The position numbers were made by a program, and so were the translations under genes. This document shows positions 7,492 through 16,077 of a stretch of DNA of 59,690 nucleotides, piece after piece. The stretch is from an uncultured Selenomonas sp. (GTDB lineage: Bacteria > Bacillota > Negativicutes > Selenomonadales > Selenomonadaceae). The DNA lies in assembly GCA_905373085.1 (NCBI GenBank), contig CAJPRR010000001.1:1-59690 (forward strand), written 5' to 3'. Position 1 is the stretch's first letter, and the number at the start of each line of letters is the position of its first letter. The notes beneath the pieces are model-generated. The model ran no database searches. It was given only the letters and a program-made list of their open reading frames with translations, and was not told the DNA's origin.

Positions 7492-8915
7492 ATGACGTGC
7501 AGGAAGCCCGTACGGCTTCTGAATGGGAAACTTCATCATGGGAGGACGAGGCGCAGCCGGACGTCTTTGACGACGGAGGCGACGCTGTCCTGACGGGAGA
7601 CGGGCGCTTGCGCATCAACGTGCAGAAGTTCCTCGATGCCGCCGATGCCTGTGAGTCGATCAAGATGAGCGGCAAGATCGTGCAGGTCATCGGGCTCGTC
7701 ATCGAGTCTGCAGGGCCGAACGTAAGCATGGGCGAGCTTTGCTACGTGAAGTCGCGCTTCTTGCATGTCGAGCCGATTCCTGCCGAGGTCGTGGGCTTCC
7801 GTGACGGCCATGTTCTCTTGATGCCGATCGGCGAGATGCAGGGCATAGGCCCGGGGTGCGAGGTGGTTTCGGCGCAGAAGACCTTGCAGGTGCAGGTCGG
7901 GCCGGAACTTCTGGGACGCGTCCTCGACGGTCTCGGCGAGCCGATCGACGACAAGGGGCCGCTCCTTTGCAAGCGCGACTATCCGCTGCAGGCCGATCCG
8001 CCGCCGCCGCTTGAGCGGCCGCGCATTCATGATTCGCTCTACGTCGGCGTGCGTGCCATCGACGGCCTCATCACCCTCGGCGATGGGCAGCGCATTGGCA
8101 TCATGGCGGGGTCGGGCGTTGGCAAGTCAACGCTTCTCTCCATGATCGCACGCAACACGGAAGCTGACATCAGCGTCATCGCTCTCGTCGGCGAGCGCGG
8201 GCGCGAGGTCAAGGAGTTTATCGAGCGCGATCTCGGCGAGGAAGGGCTCAAGCGCTCCGTCGTCGTCGTCGCCACGTCGGACAAGCCGGCGCTCGTGCGC
8301 ATCAAGGGCGCGATGACGGCGACTGCCATTGCCGAGTACTTCCGCGACCAAGGCAAGCGCGTCGTGCTCATGATGGATTCCGTCACGCGCTTCGCGATGG
8401 CGCAGCGCGAGGTCGGTCTGACGATCGGCGAGCCGCCGGCGACGCGCGGCTATACGCCGTCGGTGTTCGCTCTCCTGCCGCGCCTCTTGGAGCGTGCAGG
8501 GACGAGCCGCAAAGGCTCGATCACGGGCATCTACACGGTGCTCGTCGACGGCGATGACATGAACGAGCCGATCGCCGACGCCGTGCGCAGCATCTTGGAT
8601 GGCCACATTGTCCTGTCGCGTGCCATTGCCGCACAGAACCACTTCCCTGCCATCGACGTGCTCGCGAGCGTTTCGCGCGTCATGAACGAGGTTGTCGATG
8701 ACGCGCACCTCGAGGCGGCGCAGAACTTGCGCGCTCTGATGGCGGTCTACAAGGAGGCTGAGGATCTCATTCACATCGGCGCCTATGTCAAGGGATCGAG
8801 CCGGAAGATCGATACGGCGGTCGCGAAGATCGACGCGATCAACGACTTCCTCTGCCAAGGCATCTTCGAGCAAAGTTCCTACGAAGAGACGGAAAAGGCC
8901 TTGGAGGCAATCTGA
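7488..8915 (+). CDS. fliI: Flagellum-specific export ATPase FliI
   Basis: 475 residues from ATG 7488, which overlaps the fliH stop (ATGA); GTG 7482 is an alternative. It energises unfolding and export of type III substrates. The P-loop GIMAGSGVGKST places the nucleotide-binding Lys at residue 213, followed by VGERGREVKEFIERD and the Walker B segment RVVLMMDSVTRFAMAQRE. An acidic N-terminal extension of about 40 residues precedes the beta-barrel domain. Family length is 430-460, so the extension is modest. Confidence 0.97.
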   Translation: MNDVQEARTASEWETSSWEDEAQPDVFDDGGDAVLTGDGRLRINVQKFLDAADACESIKMSGKIVQVIGLVIESAGPNVSMGELCYVKSRFLHVEPIPAEVVGFRDGHVLLMPIGEMQGIGPGCEVVSAQKTLQVQVGPELLGRVLDGLGEPIDDKGPLLCKRDYPLQADPPPPLERPRIHDSLYVGVRAIDGLITLGDGQRIGIMAGSGVGKSTLLSMIARNTEADISVIALVGERGREVKEFIERDLGEEGLKRSVVVVATSDKPALVRIKGAMTATAIAEYFRDQGKRVVLMMDSVTRFAMAQREVGLTIGEPPATRGYTPSVFALLPRLLERAGTSRKGSITGIYTVLVDGDDMNEPIADAVRSILDGHIVLSRAIAAQNHFPAIDVLASVSRVMNEVVDDAHLEAAQNLRALMAVYKEAEDLIHIGAYVKGSSRKIDTAVAKIDAINDFLCQGIFEQSSYEETEKALEAI

Positions 8916-8930
8916 TGAGGGGTGCGCCTG

Positions 8931-9383
8931 ATGAAGAGATTTCGCTTCAAGTTGGAAACCTTGCTGAAGGTCACACGCTCGAAGAAGGAAGAGGCTGAGG
9001 TGCGGTTCGCCGAGGCGTCGAGGAAACTCGAAGCGGACAAGGAGAAGCTCGGCGAACTCTTGGCGGAGATGCAGCAAGGCAGGAAGGACTATGACCGACT
9101 GACAGACGGGCATACGATCTCTCTCGGGCGTCTCCTGACGTTCAACAGCTTCTTCGAATGGAAAAGGGGACAGATTGAAAATCAGCAGGAGCAGATTCTC
9201 AGAAGCCGCGCGGAACGGCAGAAAAGGCTCCGGACGCTCCTGCAGATCATGAACAAGCTCAAGAGCATCGAGCAGCTCAAGGCGAAGCGGCTTCAGCAGT
9301 ACAAGGAAGAGGCGCTTCTCGAAGAGCAGAAGCTTTTGGATGAGATCGGCCTGCAGCTCTATATGCGGGGCGTGAACGTATGA
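8931..9383 (+). CDS. fliJ: Flagellar export chaperone FliJ
   Basis: 150 residues, almost entirely alpha-helical coiled coil (KFRFKLETLLKV-type start, here RFRFKLETLLKVTRSKKEEA), which is the FliJ pattern. FliJ sits in the central pore of the FliI hexamer and escorts chaperones. The ATG at 8931 has gagggg eight bases upstream; GTG 8922 is possible but too close to that site. It lies 15 bases after fliI. Confidence 0.88.
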   Translation: MKRFRFKLETLLKVTRSKKEEAEVRFAEASRKLEADKEKLGELLAEMQQGRKDYDRLTDGHTISLGRLLTFNSFFEWKRGQIENQQEQILRSRAERQKRLRTLLQIMNKLKSIEQLKAKRLQQYKEEALLEEQKLLDEIGLQLYMRGVNV

Positions 9384-9402
9384 AATAAGGAGAATGGACG
9401 CG

Positions 9403-10008
9403 ATGGAACTTTCGGGCGTTGAAGCAATACAGGCGAGAATATCGGAAATCCAAAGAAGGTTCGGCATCGAAGGGCCTGTGCCGGGCGCAGCGGTCGGATT
9501 CCGGCAGACGTTGAATGCCGAGATGAAGAAGAACGACAGCGCAGCGCCGCCGCAGACGGTCGCAGCAGGAACTGCGGCGAAGGCGGACGGTGCACGGGCT
9601 GCGGCGGCAAACGCTTCTGCCGGACTTTCCAGTGCATCGAATGAGACGACGCGTTTCATCGAGGAAGCTGCGGCCAAGTACGGCCTTGATTCGCGCCTCG
9701 TCGCTGCCGTCGCGGAAGCGGAGTCGAGCGGCAACCAGAGCGAGGTTTCCGAAGCCGGAGCTGTCGGCGTCATGCAGCTGATGCCCGACACGGCGGCGGC
9801 GCTCGGCGTCAATCCCTACGACGAGAAGCAGAATATCGAGGGCGGGGCGCATTACCTCAAGCAGATGCTCGACACGTTTGGCGGCGACATGAAGAAGGCG
9901 ATTGCCGCTTACAATGCAGGACCGCAGGCGGTCAAGGACTATGGCGGCGTGCCGCCCTACGCAGAGACGCAGAATTACGTGAACAAGGTTCTCGACCTGT
10001 ATCAATAA
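9403..10008 (+). CDS. Soluble lytic transglycosylase-type murein hydrolase of the flagellar operon
   Basis: 201 residues. A low-complexity Ala-rich N-terminal half is followed by an SLT (family 23 transglycosylase) domain from about residue 85: the catalytic Glu lies in AEAESSGNQ, followed by GVMQLMPDTAAALGV, DEKQNIEGGAHYLKQML and AIAAYNAGPQAV. Such enzymes open peptidoglycan for the rod, doing the job of the FlgJ muramidase domain, which is not in this window. No signal peptide is visible, so export may go through the flagellar apparatus (inference). ATG 9403 is ten bases from aaggag; ATG 9394 is too close. Confidence 0.93.
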   Translation: MELSGVEAIQARISEIQRRFGIEGPVPGAAVGFRQTLNAEMKKNDSAAPPQTVAAGTAAKADGARAAAANASAGLSSASNETTRFIEEAAAKYGLDSRLVAAVAEAESSGNQSEVSEAGAVGVMQLMPDTAAALGVNPYDEKQNIEGGAHYLKQMLDTFGGDMKKAIAAYNAGPQAVKDYGGVPPYAETQNYVNKVLDLYQ

Positions 10009-10083
10009 AGAGACGCAGGGGATGGAGAAGGGGCTTTTCGCTGAAAAAGTCCCGCGCAGCCCCGAAAGGAGCCGAAGCCCGAT

Positions 10084-10704
10084 ATGAAGAAGATAGTCAA
10101 GATCGCACTCGCCGCAATATTGCTGCTCGTGCTTGTCGCGGGAGGGTTCCTGCTCGGCGTGTACTTGCAGATTTTTGATGCCGGTACGATGAATGAAAAA
10201 CTGAAATTATACGATATGCCTATCATCGGGGAGTTTTTCGTAAAGCCCGCACCCGAGACGGGAGAAGCGCTGAAGGAAGACGTGTCGGGCAAGCCGAAGG
10301 AAGAGCTGACGGACAGCAAACCGGATCCCGACAAGGACAAGGGACAATCGAAGCCCAAGGTGCTGACGAAAGAAGAGATCGAAAAGCAGATGAAGGAGCG
10401 CGAGGCGCAGGAGAAGAAGCGCGTCTCGAAGCTCGCACGCGTCTACAACGAGATGAAGCCGCAGCAGGCGGCCGAAGTCATGAAGGATCTCGACGACGAC
10501 CTTTCCGTCGCCATCCTGCAAAAGATGGATGAATCGCAGGCGGCGAAGACGCTCGCCGCGATGGACGCCGATCAGTCGGCTCGCCTGACAAAGCTCATGT
10601 ATACGGGCGTGCCGAAGAAGGTCATCTCGCCCTTGGATCGGCAGGGGCAGAATCCGCAGAATGCAGCGGATGAAAACCGGCCGACAGATGAGGCGGCACA
10701 GTGA
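10084..10704 (+). CDS. MotE-like (YlxF-type) membrane protein with FliG/MgtE N-like domain
   Basis: 206 residues: a transmembrane helix at about 5-29, a charged coiled-coil region, and an ARVYNEMKPQQAAEVMKDLDDD-type segment (about 118-139, quoted in part) related to the MgtE N-terminal/FliG middle fold. This architecture and the place between fliJ and fliK match YlxF of Bacillus and MotE proteins, which chaperone the stator protein MotC or otherwise stabilise stators. motA and motB are not in the window. The start ATG follows aaaggagccgaag. Confidence 0.8.
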   Translation: MKKIVKIALAAILLLVLVAGGFLLGVYLQIFDAGTMNEKLKLYDMPIIGEFFVKPAPETGEALKEDVSGKPKEELTDSKPDPDKDKGQSKPKVLTKEEIEKQMKEREAQEKKRVSKLARVYNEMKPQQAAEVMKDLDDDLSVAILQKMDESQAAKTLAAMDADQSARLTKLMYTGVPKKVISPLDRQGQNPQNAADENRPTDEAAQ

Positions 10705-10765
10705 AAATAGCAAGCAGCAGGCTCTGCCTGATGCTATAGAACCTTATCTGAAAGGAGGTGAGAAA

Positions 10766-12463
10766 ATGAACAATGTACAGACAAATCTCATGAGTGTCGC
10801 ACCTGCGCCGAGTACAACAGCGAAGGCGAATGCCGCAGAGGCCGTGCGTCCTGCAGACAGGACAGGGGCGGCTACGGATCGCGGGGCGAAGAGTCCGTCC
10901 TTCGACAGGGCGCTTGCGAAACTCAAGACGCTGAAACGGAATCTTGCTGAGGCGACAGAAACCATGGAGAAAGATCCCTTGGTTGCATCATTTGCCGCTT
11001 CTCAGCAGGCAAAACCGACAGATTCCGGAGGTTCGACGGCAAAGACGGTGGAAATCGTGGAGAACGCTGAAGAAGGCGCTTCGGTGAAAGCCGTTGCAGA
11101 CAAAGGCGTGCCGTCGGAGGCTTCTTCTTTGATAAGGTTGGCTGTCTTTGCAGAGGAGCAGCAGGAGCTTTCCGCTGTGCCGGTTTCGGCAGACGGAGTG
11201 CAGGATACGCAGGAGCTTCCCTTGCAGGAAGAGTCGTCGGCGGCTGAAATGAAGCCGGCGCCGGCACAGGATGAGAGCGGCGCGGTTGCAAAGGCGCAGC
11301 CGCAGAACAAGACGGCGGACATGAGCAGCCTTGCCGCCTTGCTCCCGCGCAGTGAGCAGCCGGATCGGAGTTTGCTTCAGGCGCTCCGGGGCAGGATCTT
11401 GCCGCAGATGACTCAGGCGATACAGCTGCCTCAAGTGACAGCGGACGACGGCTTCTCAGAAGCGATCGAAGCCTCACAGAAGACGGATATGAACTTGGCG
11501 GCGAATGTGAAAGATGATGCAGTGCTGTCCGATGCGTTACTGCGCACTCTGGCTCAGCAGCCGGTCGTTTCCGCAGCGGCGGGGACGGCGCAGGAATCGC
11601 GTCCGACGACGCTGTTGCCGTCGGGTGAAGCTGCGCCTTCGCTTTCCACTGCGTCTTTTGATGCAGGGATTGCGGTTTCCCCGTCTGCCGGAACGACAGC
11701 GGAAGGCCGAGATTTGACGCAGACTTCTTCGCAGGAGGATTTCGCAGAACTCTTCAGCGAGCAGCAGACGCTGCAGGACAAAAAAGCAGAGGGAAGCAAG
11801 GCCCTTTCCCAGTCCGCAGCGACACAGCCGGAGGGAGCAGCGAGGACGAAGGCAAATGATGCCATGCAGCTTTTCACGGAAGCTGCGCAGAGCTCGCAGG
11901 GCGGTCAGGAAGCAAGCCATGCTTCTCAGACAAATCCCGGCGTGACGGTTCAGACGGCGCTGCAGGAAACGGTCGAGACTCAGCCGACAGCGCCCGCAGC
12001 CCCGCAGAAAGACTACGAGGTGGCGAAGCAGATCGTCGAGCAGGCGAGGCTTCTGCGTCTGCCTGAAGAAACGCAGATGGTCATCCGCCTGAAGCCCGAA
12101 CACCTTGGCGAACTGACGCTCAAGGTTTCCGTCGCCGCAAGCGGCACGGTCAATGCAGCGTTCCATACGGACAACGCTTCCGTGCGCGCCATCATCGAAA
12201 CCTCGATGATCCAGCTCAAGCACGAGCTGCAGGCGCAGGGTCTGAAGGTTGACAACGTCGGCGTCTATGCGGGGCTTGGCGACAGCTCGCTGATGAACCA
12301 GCAGGATGCGAACGCCCATTACGCGCAGCACGGCGGTCAGGGCAGCAGCCGGGGGCACGACGCCCGGCAGGCTCTTGCCTCCTTCGAGGAAGAGCAGCAG
12401 GCTCTTGCAGCGAGTGCGCAGCAGGGGGTGCTCGCCCAAGACGGCGTAGACTATCGCATCTGA
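10766..12463 (+). CDS. fliK: Flagellar hook-length control protein FliK
   Basis: 565 residues starting at ATG 10766 behind a full aaaggaggtga site. The N-terminal 430 residues are low-complexity, rich in Ala, Gln, Ser and Thr, as expected of the secreted molecular ruler. The C-terminal Flg_hook domain (about 430-515) contains EETQMVIRLKPEHLGELTLK and ASVRAIIETSMIQLKHELQ, which trigger the export gate to switch from hook to filament substrates. Family length varies widely, so 565 is not unusual. Confidence 0.93.
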   Translation: MNNVQTNLMSVAPAPSTTAKANAAEAVRPADRTGAATDRGAKSPSFDRALAKLKTLKRNLAEATETMEKDPLVASFAASQQAKPTDSGGSTAKTVEIVENAEEGASVKAVADKGVPSEASSLIRLAVFAEEQQELSAVPVSADGVQDTQELPLQEESSAAEMKPAPAQDESGAVAKAQPQNKTADMSSLAALLPRSEQPDRSLLQALRGRILPQMTQAIQLPQVTADDGFSEAIEASQKTDMNLAANVKDDAVLSDALLRTLAQQPVVSAAAGTAQESRPTTLLPSGEAAPSLSTASFDAGIAVSPSAGTTAEGRDLTQTSSQEDFAELFSEQQTLQDKKAEGSKALSQSAATQPEGAARTKANDAMQLFTEAAQSSQGGQEASHASQTNPGVTVQTALQETVETQPTAPAAPQKDYEVAKQIVEQARLLRLPEETQMVIRLKPEHLGELTLKVSVAASGTVNAAFHTDNASVRAIIETSMIQLKHELQAQGLKVDNVGVYAGLGDSSLMNQQDANAHYAQHGGQGSSRGHDARQALASFEEEQQALAASAQQGVLAQDGVDYRI

Positions 12464-12495
12464 TGTTTCCACGACAATGAAGAAAGGAGAAAGGT

Positions 12496-13035
12496 ATGAA
12501 CGGAACGAATCTCAATACCGTCACGGTAGACGGCGTGAAGTACGATCGTGCCAAGTATGAGGCAGCGCAGCAGGGAAAAAACGTACGAAAGAACGACTCG
12601 CTCGGCAAGGACGCCTTCCTGCAGCTGCTTGTGACGCAGCTCAGGCATCAGGATCCCTTGAGCCCGGACGACAATACGCAGTACATCGCCCAGCTTGCAC
12701 AGTTCTCATCGCTTGAGCAGATGACGCAGATGGTCAAGGGTTTCGAGAATGTATCGAAACTTGTGTCGAACATCGACAGCTCCGTGCTCGTCGGCTCTTT
12801 GAGCAACATGATCGGCAAGAACATTCAGTGGACGCATGTGACGAAGACGAAGGACGCAGAGGGAAATCCCACGACCAAGTCGGAAACCTTTGCAGGAAAC
12901 GTCCGCGGCATCAAGGTTTCGAAGGGCAAGACGACGGTTGTCGCGCAGGATGCGAAGGGCAAGCTGCATGATGTCGATGTCTCGGAGATCGAAGCGATCG
13001 CCGATCCGCCGAAGCCGAAGACATCGGGAACGTAA
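12496..13035 (+). CDS. flgD: Flagellar hook-capping protein FlgD
   Basis: 179 residues. The diagnostic N-terminal segment LGKDAFLQLLVTQLRHQDPL followed by QYIAQLAQFSSLEQM is at about residues 36-75. The later half is a short Ig/tudor-like region with NVRGIKVSKGKTTVV. FlgD caps the growing hook and is shorter here than in enteric bacteria (about 230), as usual in Firmicutes. It lies 32 bases after fliK and 15 before the next gene. Confidence 0.95.
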   Translation: MNGTNLNTVTVDGVKYDRAKYEAAQQGKNVRKNDSLGKDAFLQLLVTQLRHQDPLSPDDNTQYIAQLAQFSSLEQMTQMVKGFENVSKLVSNIDSSVLVGSLSNMIGKNIQWTHVTKTKDAEGNPTTKSETFAGNVRGIKVSKGKTTVVAQDAKGKLHDVDVSEIEAIADPPKPKTSGT

Positions 13036-13050
13036 TGCACGGAGGAGAAT

Positions 13051-13425
13051 ATGGCTGACGCAAGAATCTACCTTTCGTCCCAGCCGCTCCTGCCGCAGAT
13101 GCCCGCTGCAAAGCAGCCGGCATCGCAGAAGAATGTCCCGTCCTTTGCAGCGGAGCTTGAGAAAGCCAAATCCGAGGTCAGCTTTTCGGCGCATGCCGCA
13201 GAACGCATGAGAACGCGCGGCATCGACCTCAGCGAGGAGGAGCTTTCAAGGCTCGGCGATACCGTCTCCAAGATGGCGTCGAAAGGTGCAAGGGAATCCC
13301 TGATCTATATGAACGACGTCGCGCTCGTCGTGAGCATCAGGAACAGGACGGTCATCACTGCCATGGACGGCATGAGCGCCAAGGACAATATTTTCACGAA
13401 CATTGACAGTGCAGCGATCCTCTGA
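13051..13425 (+). CDS. Flagellar operon protein of the TIGR02530 type
   Basis: 124 residues. The conserved core is FSAHAAERMRTRGIDLSEEE, followed by a helical segment and the strands DVALVVSIRNRTVITAMD. This is the small conserved protein found between flgD and flgE in many Firmicutes; its function is not established. A ggaggagaat site precedes the ATG. Confidence 0.85.
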   Translation: MADARIYLSSQPLLPQMPAAKQPASQKNVPSFAAELEKAKSEVSFSAHAAERMRTRGIDLSEEELSRLGDTVSKMASKGARESLIYMNDVALVVSIRNRTVITAMDGMSAKDNIFTNIDSAAIL

Positions 13426-13504
13426 GCCGGTCCTTCGGGAGGCTCCGGCTCGCCGACTGACAGAAGCGAGCCTAGGGAAGCGGCGTCAAGACAGACTGCT
13501 TCCC
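13424..13504 (+). other. Two hairpins between the TIGR02530 gene and flgE
   Basis: Arms GAGCCGG/CCGGCTC (13424-13430 with 13445-13451) and GGGAAGC/GCTTCCC (13475-13481 with 13498-13504) can fold in the intergenic transcript. Neither has a T run, so these are more likely processing or stability elements than terminators. Confidence 0.4.
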
Positions 13505-13536
13505 GAGCTGCACCAAATAAAGGAGATTGATACAAT

Positions 13537-15120
13537 ATGATGCGTTCTCTTTTCTCAGGCGTATCGGGGCTCAAGAGCCACCAGACGCGCATGGACGTCA
13601 TCGGCAACAACATTGCGAACGTCAATACGATCGGCTTCAAGTCGAGCCGCGTGACATTTGCCGATACGCTCTACCAGACGCAGACGGGCGCCGCCGCGCC
13701 GACGAAAACCGTCGGCGGCACGAACCCCAAGCAAATCGGCCTCGGCGTCGGCGTCGCAAGCATCGACTTGCTCTTCACGGACGCCTCGCCGCAGGCGACG
13801 GGAAAGAACACCGATCTTGCCCTGTCCGGCAACGGCCTTTTCGTTGTCTCAACGGATGCGGCCGGCAAGGACAAGTACTATACGCGCGCCGGCGCCTTCT
13901 CTTTTGACGCGAACTACAATTATGTCGTTCCGGGTTCGGGGCATCATGTCGTCGGCTGGAATGCCGATGAAGATGGCAATATCGACACGAAGGGCACGCC
14001 GACGGGCATCCAGGTCAAGGACACGATGCGCAGCATGGGCGCCAAGGCAACGACGGAAGTCACTTACAAGGGAAATATGAATTCGTCCGTGCCGACGATC
14101 ACGAAGATTACTACACAGACGGGATCAACCATTCCGGCTGGAAAATCTGCGATTGTTGGCGCAGCGACTGATTTTGAAAGCGGCGCTTTGCCGGCAAATG
14201 TACTGCCCGCCACATCGCTTACGCTTACGCTGTCGGATGGTACGACGCGTACGATTACGGCGAAGAGCAGTTACCAGTACAAGGTGGGTGAGAGCTTGCC
14301 AATCACGACGATCACGACGGTGTATGACAGCTTGGGCAATGAGCACAAGGTACCGTTGCTGTTCACGAAGATTCCGGATACGTCATCGTTGCCTTTGGGT
14401 GCGGATAAATGGCGCGTCACCTTGAGCCCGGGGAAATATGAGAAAACTATTCCCGGCACGCCGCCTACGACAAAGGAGTACCTTGACCCCTACGATCCGA
14501 CCGCTGCGACGGACAGCCAGAGCACGATCAAGGGCGTGGAAGGCAATACGAAGGTGACGATGAAGACGCAAGTTCTGTCATTCGATCAAAACGGCAAGTA
14601 TATAAGCGGCTCGGGCACTCCGACGCTGACTTTGTCGAACGGCGCGGGTTCCATAGGAACCGGCGGCGGCTCGGTGAATACGATGAGCGTGAACGTCAAT
14701 CTCACGAACCTTACGCAGTACAGCGGCAGTGATACGATCAAGGCAGACTACGACGGACATGCTGCAGGCACCTTGAAAGAGGTCAACGTCGATCAGAGCG
14801 GCATCTTGACGGGAACTTACACGAACGGCGAGAAGCGTTCGCTGGCGCAGATTGCTGTCGCGCAGTTCGACAATGCGCCAGGTCTCACGAAGAAGGGAGC
14901 AAACCTCTACGCGGAGTCGAACAACTCGGGTACGGCGAACATCAAGTCGGTCAGTGCGCTCGGCGTTACGCTCACGCCGTCGGCGCTGGAAATGTCAAAC
15001 GTCGATATTGCGAACGAGTTCGCCGACATGGTCGTGACGCAGAGGGGCTTCCAGTCCAACTCGAAAATCATCACGGTTGGTGATGAGATGCTTGAAACCG
15101 TCATCAACATGAAGCGCTGA
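13537..15120 (+). CDS. flgE: Flagellar hook protein FlgE
   Basis: 527 residues. The N-terminus MMRSLFSGVSGLKSHQTRMD with NNIANVNTIGFKSSR and the C-terminus VDIANEFADMVVTQRGFQSN are the conserved D0/D1 coiled segments of hook proteins. The middle (about residues 185-330) is the variable D2/D3 part and is visibly less GC-rich in third positions than the flanks. The ribosome site aaggag is about 11 bases before ATG 13537; a second ATG follows directly. It lies after an intergenic stretch with two hairpins. Confidence 0.95.
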   Translation: MMRSLFSGVSGLKSHQTRMDVIGNNIANVNTIGFKSSRVTFADTLYQTQTGAAAPTKTVGGTNPKQIGLGVGVASIDLLFTDASPQATGKNTDLALSGNGLFVVSTDAAGKDKYYTRAGAFSFDANYNYVVPGSGHHVVGWNADEDGNIDTKGTPTGIQVKDTMRSMGAKATTEVTYKGNMNSSVPTITKITTQTGSTIPAGKSAIVGAATDFESGALPANVLPATSLTLTLSDGTTRTITAKSSYQYKVGESLPITTITTVYDSLGNEHKVPLLFTKIPDTSSLPLGADKWRVTLSPGKYEKTIPGTPPTTKEYLDPYDPTAATDSQSTIKGVEGNTKVTMKTQVLSFDQNGKYISGSGTPTLTLSNGAGSIGTGGGSVNTMSVNVNLTNLTQYSGSDTIKADYDGHAAGTLKEVNVDQSGILTGTYTNGEKRSLAQIAVAQFDNAPGLTKKGANLYAESNNSGTANIKSVSALGVTLTPSALEMSNVDIANEFADMVVTQRGFQSNSKIITVGDEMLETVINMKR

Positions 15121-15272
15121 TGACGTCCTGAGCTGAGAAGCTGCGGTGTATGCGGCGTCTTGGCTCATGGAAGGACGGGAGAGGGAAGCTTCCCCTCCCC
15201 TGTCCCCGCACTTATTCTTTGGGAATGCGGCCAGATTCCTTGTCCGTGCTCCCGCGGCGAAAGGATGGGCGA

Positions 15273-15473
15273 ATGATCAAGCTGACAAAGTTCAAATCGG
15301 AGGCGCACAAAAAAGGGGAATTCGTCCTCAACGCCGAAATAATAGAGACAGTGGAGGAGACGCCCGATACAGTCGTCACCCTCACGAATGGCAAGAAGCT
15401 CATCGTGGAAGAACCCATGGAGGAGATCGTACGGCGCGTCATGGAGTATCGCCGCGGCGTGCATGGTTTGTGA
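15273..15473 (+). CDS. flbD: Flagellar protein FlbD
   Basis: 66 residues: MIKLTKF at the start, LNAEIIETVEETPDTVVTLT and KKLIVEEPMEEIV, the complete FlbD-family pattern. ATG 15273 has aaagga at a good distance; a longer frame upstream has no similarity. FlbD is a small conserved protein of Firmicute flagellar operons of unknown biochemical role, usually next to flgE and motA or fliL. The 152 bases before it contain a self-complementary GGGAAGCTTCCC around 15184-15195. Confidence 0.92.
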   Translation: MIKLTKFKSEAHKKGEFVLNAEIIETVEETPDTVVTLTNGKKLIVEEPMEEIVRRVMEYRRGVHGL

Positions 15474-15531
15474 TTCCGGGGTTTCCTCGGATGATTGATG
15501 ATAGAGAGAAGAGTTAGGAGGAGGAAATTTC

Positions 15532-16041
15532 ATGGCGGAAGAAAAAGAAGTGCAGGCCATTGCTCCGGAGCCGAGCAAAAAATCCCCGATCATCCTGATC
15601 GTTGTCATCGTCGTCGTGGCTTTGGCGGCTGCAGTTGGTATTTCCTTTTTCATCACGCAGCAGATGATGGCGAGCAATGCCGGTGACGGCGGCCCTTCGA
15701 GGCTGAACCACGATCCGGGCGTCTTCATCAAACTCGGCGATCCCAAGGACGGCATACTTGTCAACGTCGGCGGTCTCAAGGCGGGACGCTTCTTGAAGAC
15801 GAGCATCGTCTTGGAGATGAATCCCGGCAAGAAGGACAACATTGCCGATGGAAAGCTTCTGGCGCCGGCGGAGACGAAGGTCATGGATGTGACGCTGCAG
15901 ACGTTGCGCTCCTTGAAAGTCGAGGAGCTTGATGCGGGCAAGCAGGATGAGCTGAAGACGACCTTGCGCGACAGCCTGAACAAGGCCTTGGGCGAGGGAT
16001 CGGTGTATGAGGTCTATATCACGAGCTTCCTTATGCAGTGA
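15532..16041 (+). CDS. fliL: Flagellar basal body-associated protein FliL
   Basis: 169 residues with one transmembrane helix (about 18-42, IILIVVIVVVALAAAVGISF) and a periplasmic domain containing VNVGGLKAGRFLKTSIVLEM and a C-terminal VYEVYITSFLMQ, as in FliL. It associates with the stator and raises torque or stator retention. The position before fliM is standard. Confidence 0.92.
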   Translation: MAEEKEVQAIAPEPSKKSPIILIVVIVVVALAAAVGISFFITQQMMASNAGDGGPSRLNHDPGVFIKLGDPKDGILVNVGGLKAGRFLKTSIVLEMNPGKKDNIADGKLLAPAETKVMDVTLQTLRSLKVEELDAGKQDELKTTLRDSLNKALGEGSVYEVYITSFLMQ

Positions 16042-16077
16042 TGAGCCATCCGAGCAGGGGAGAAAGGAGGAGGAAGA

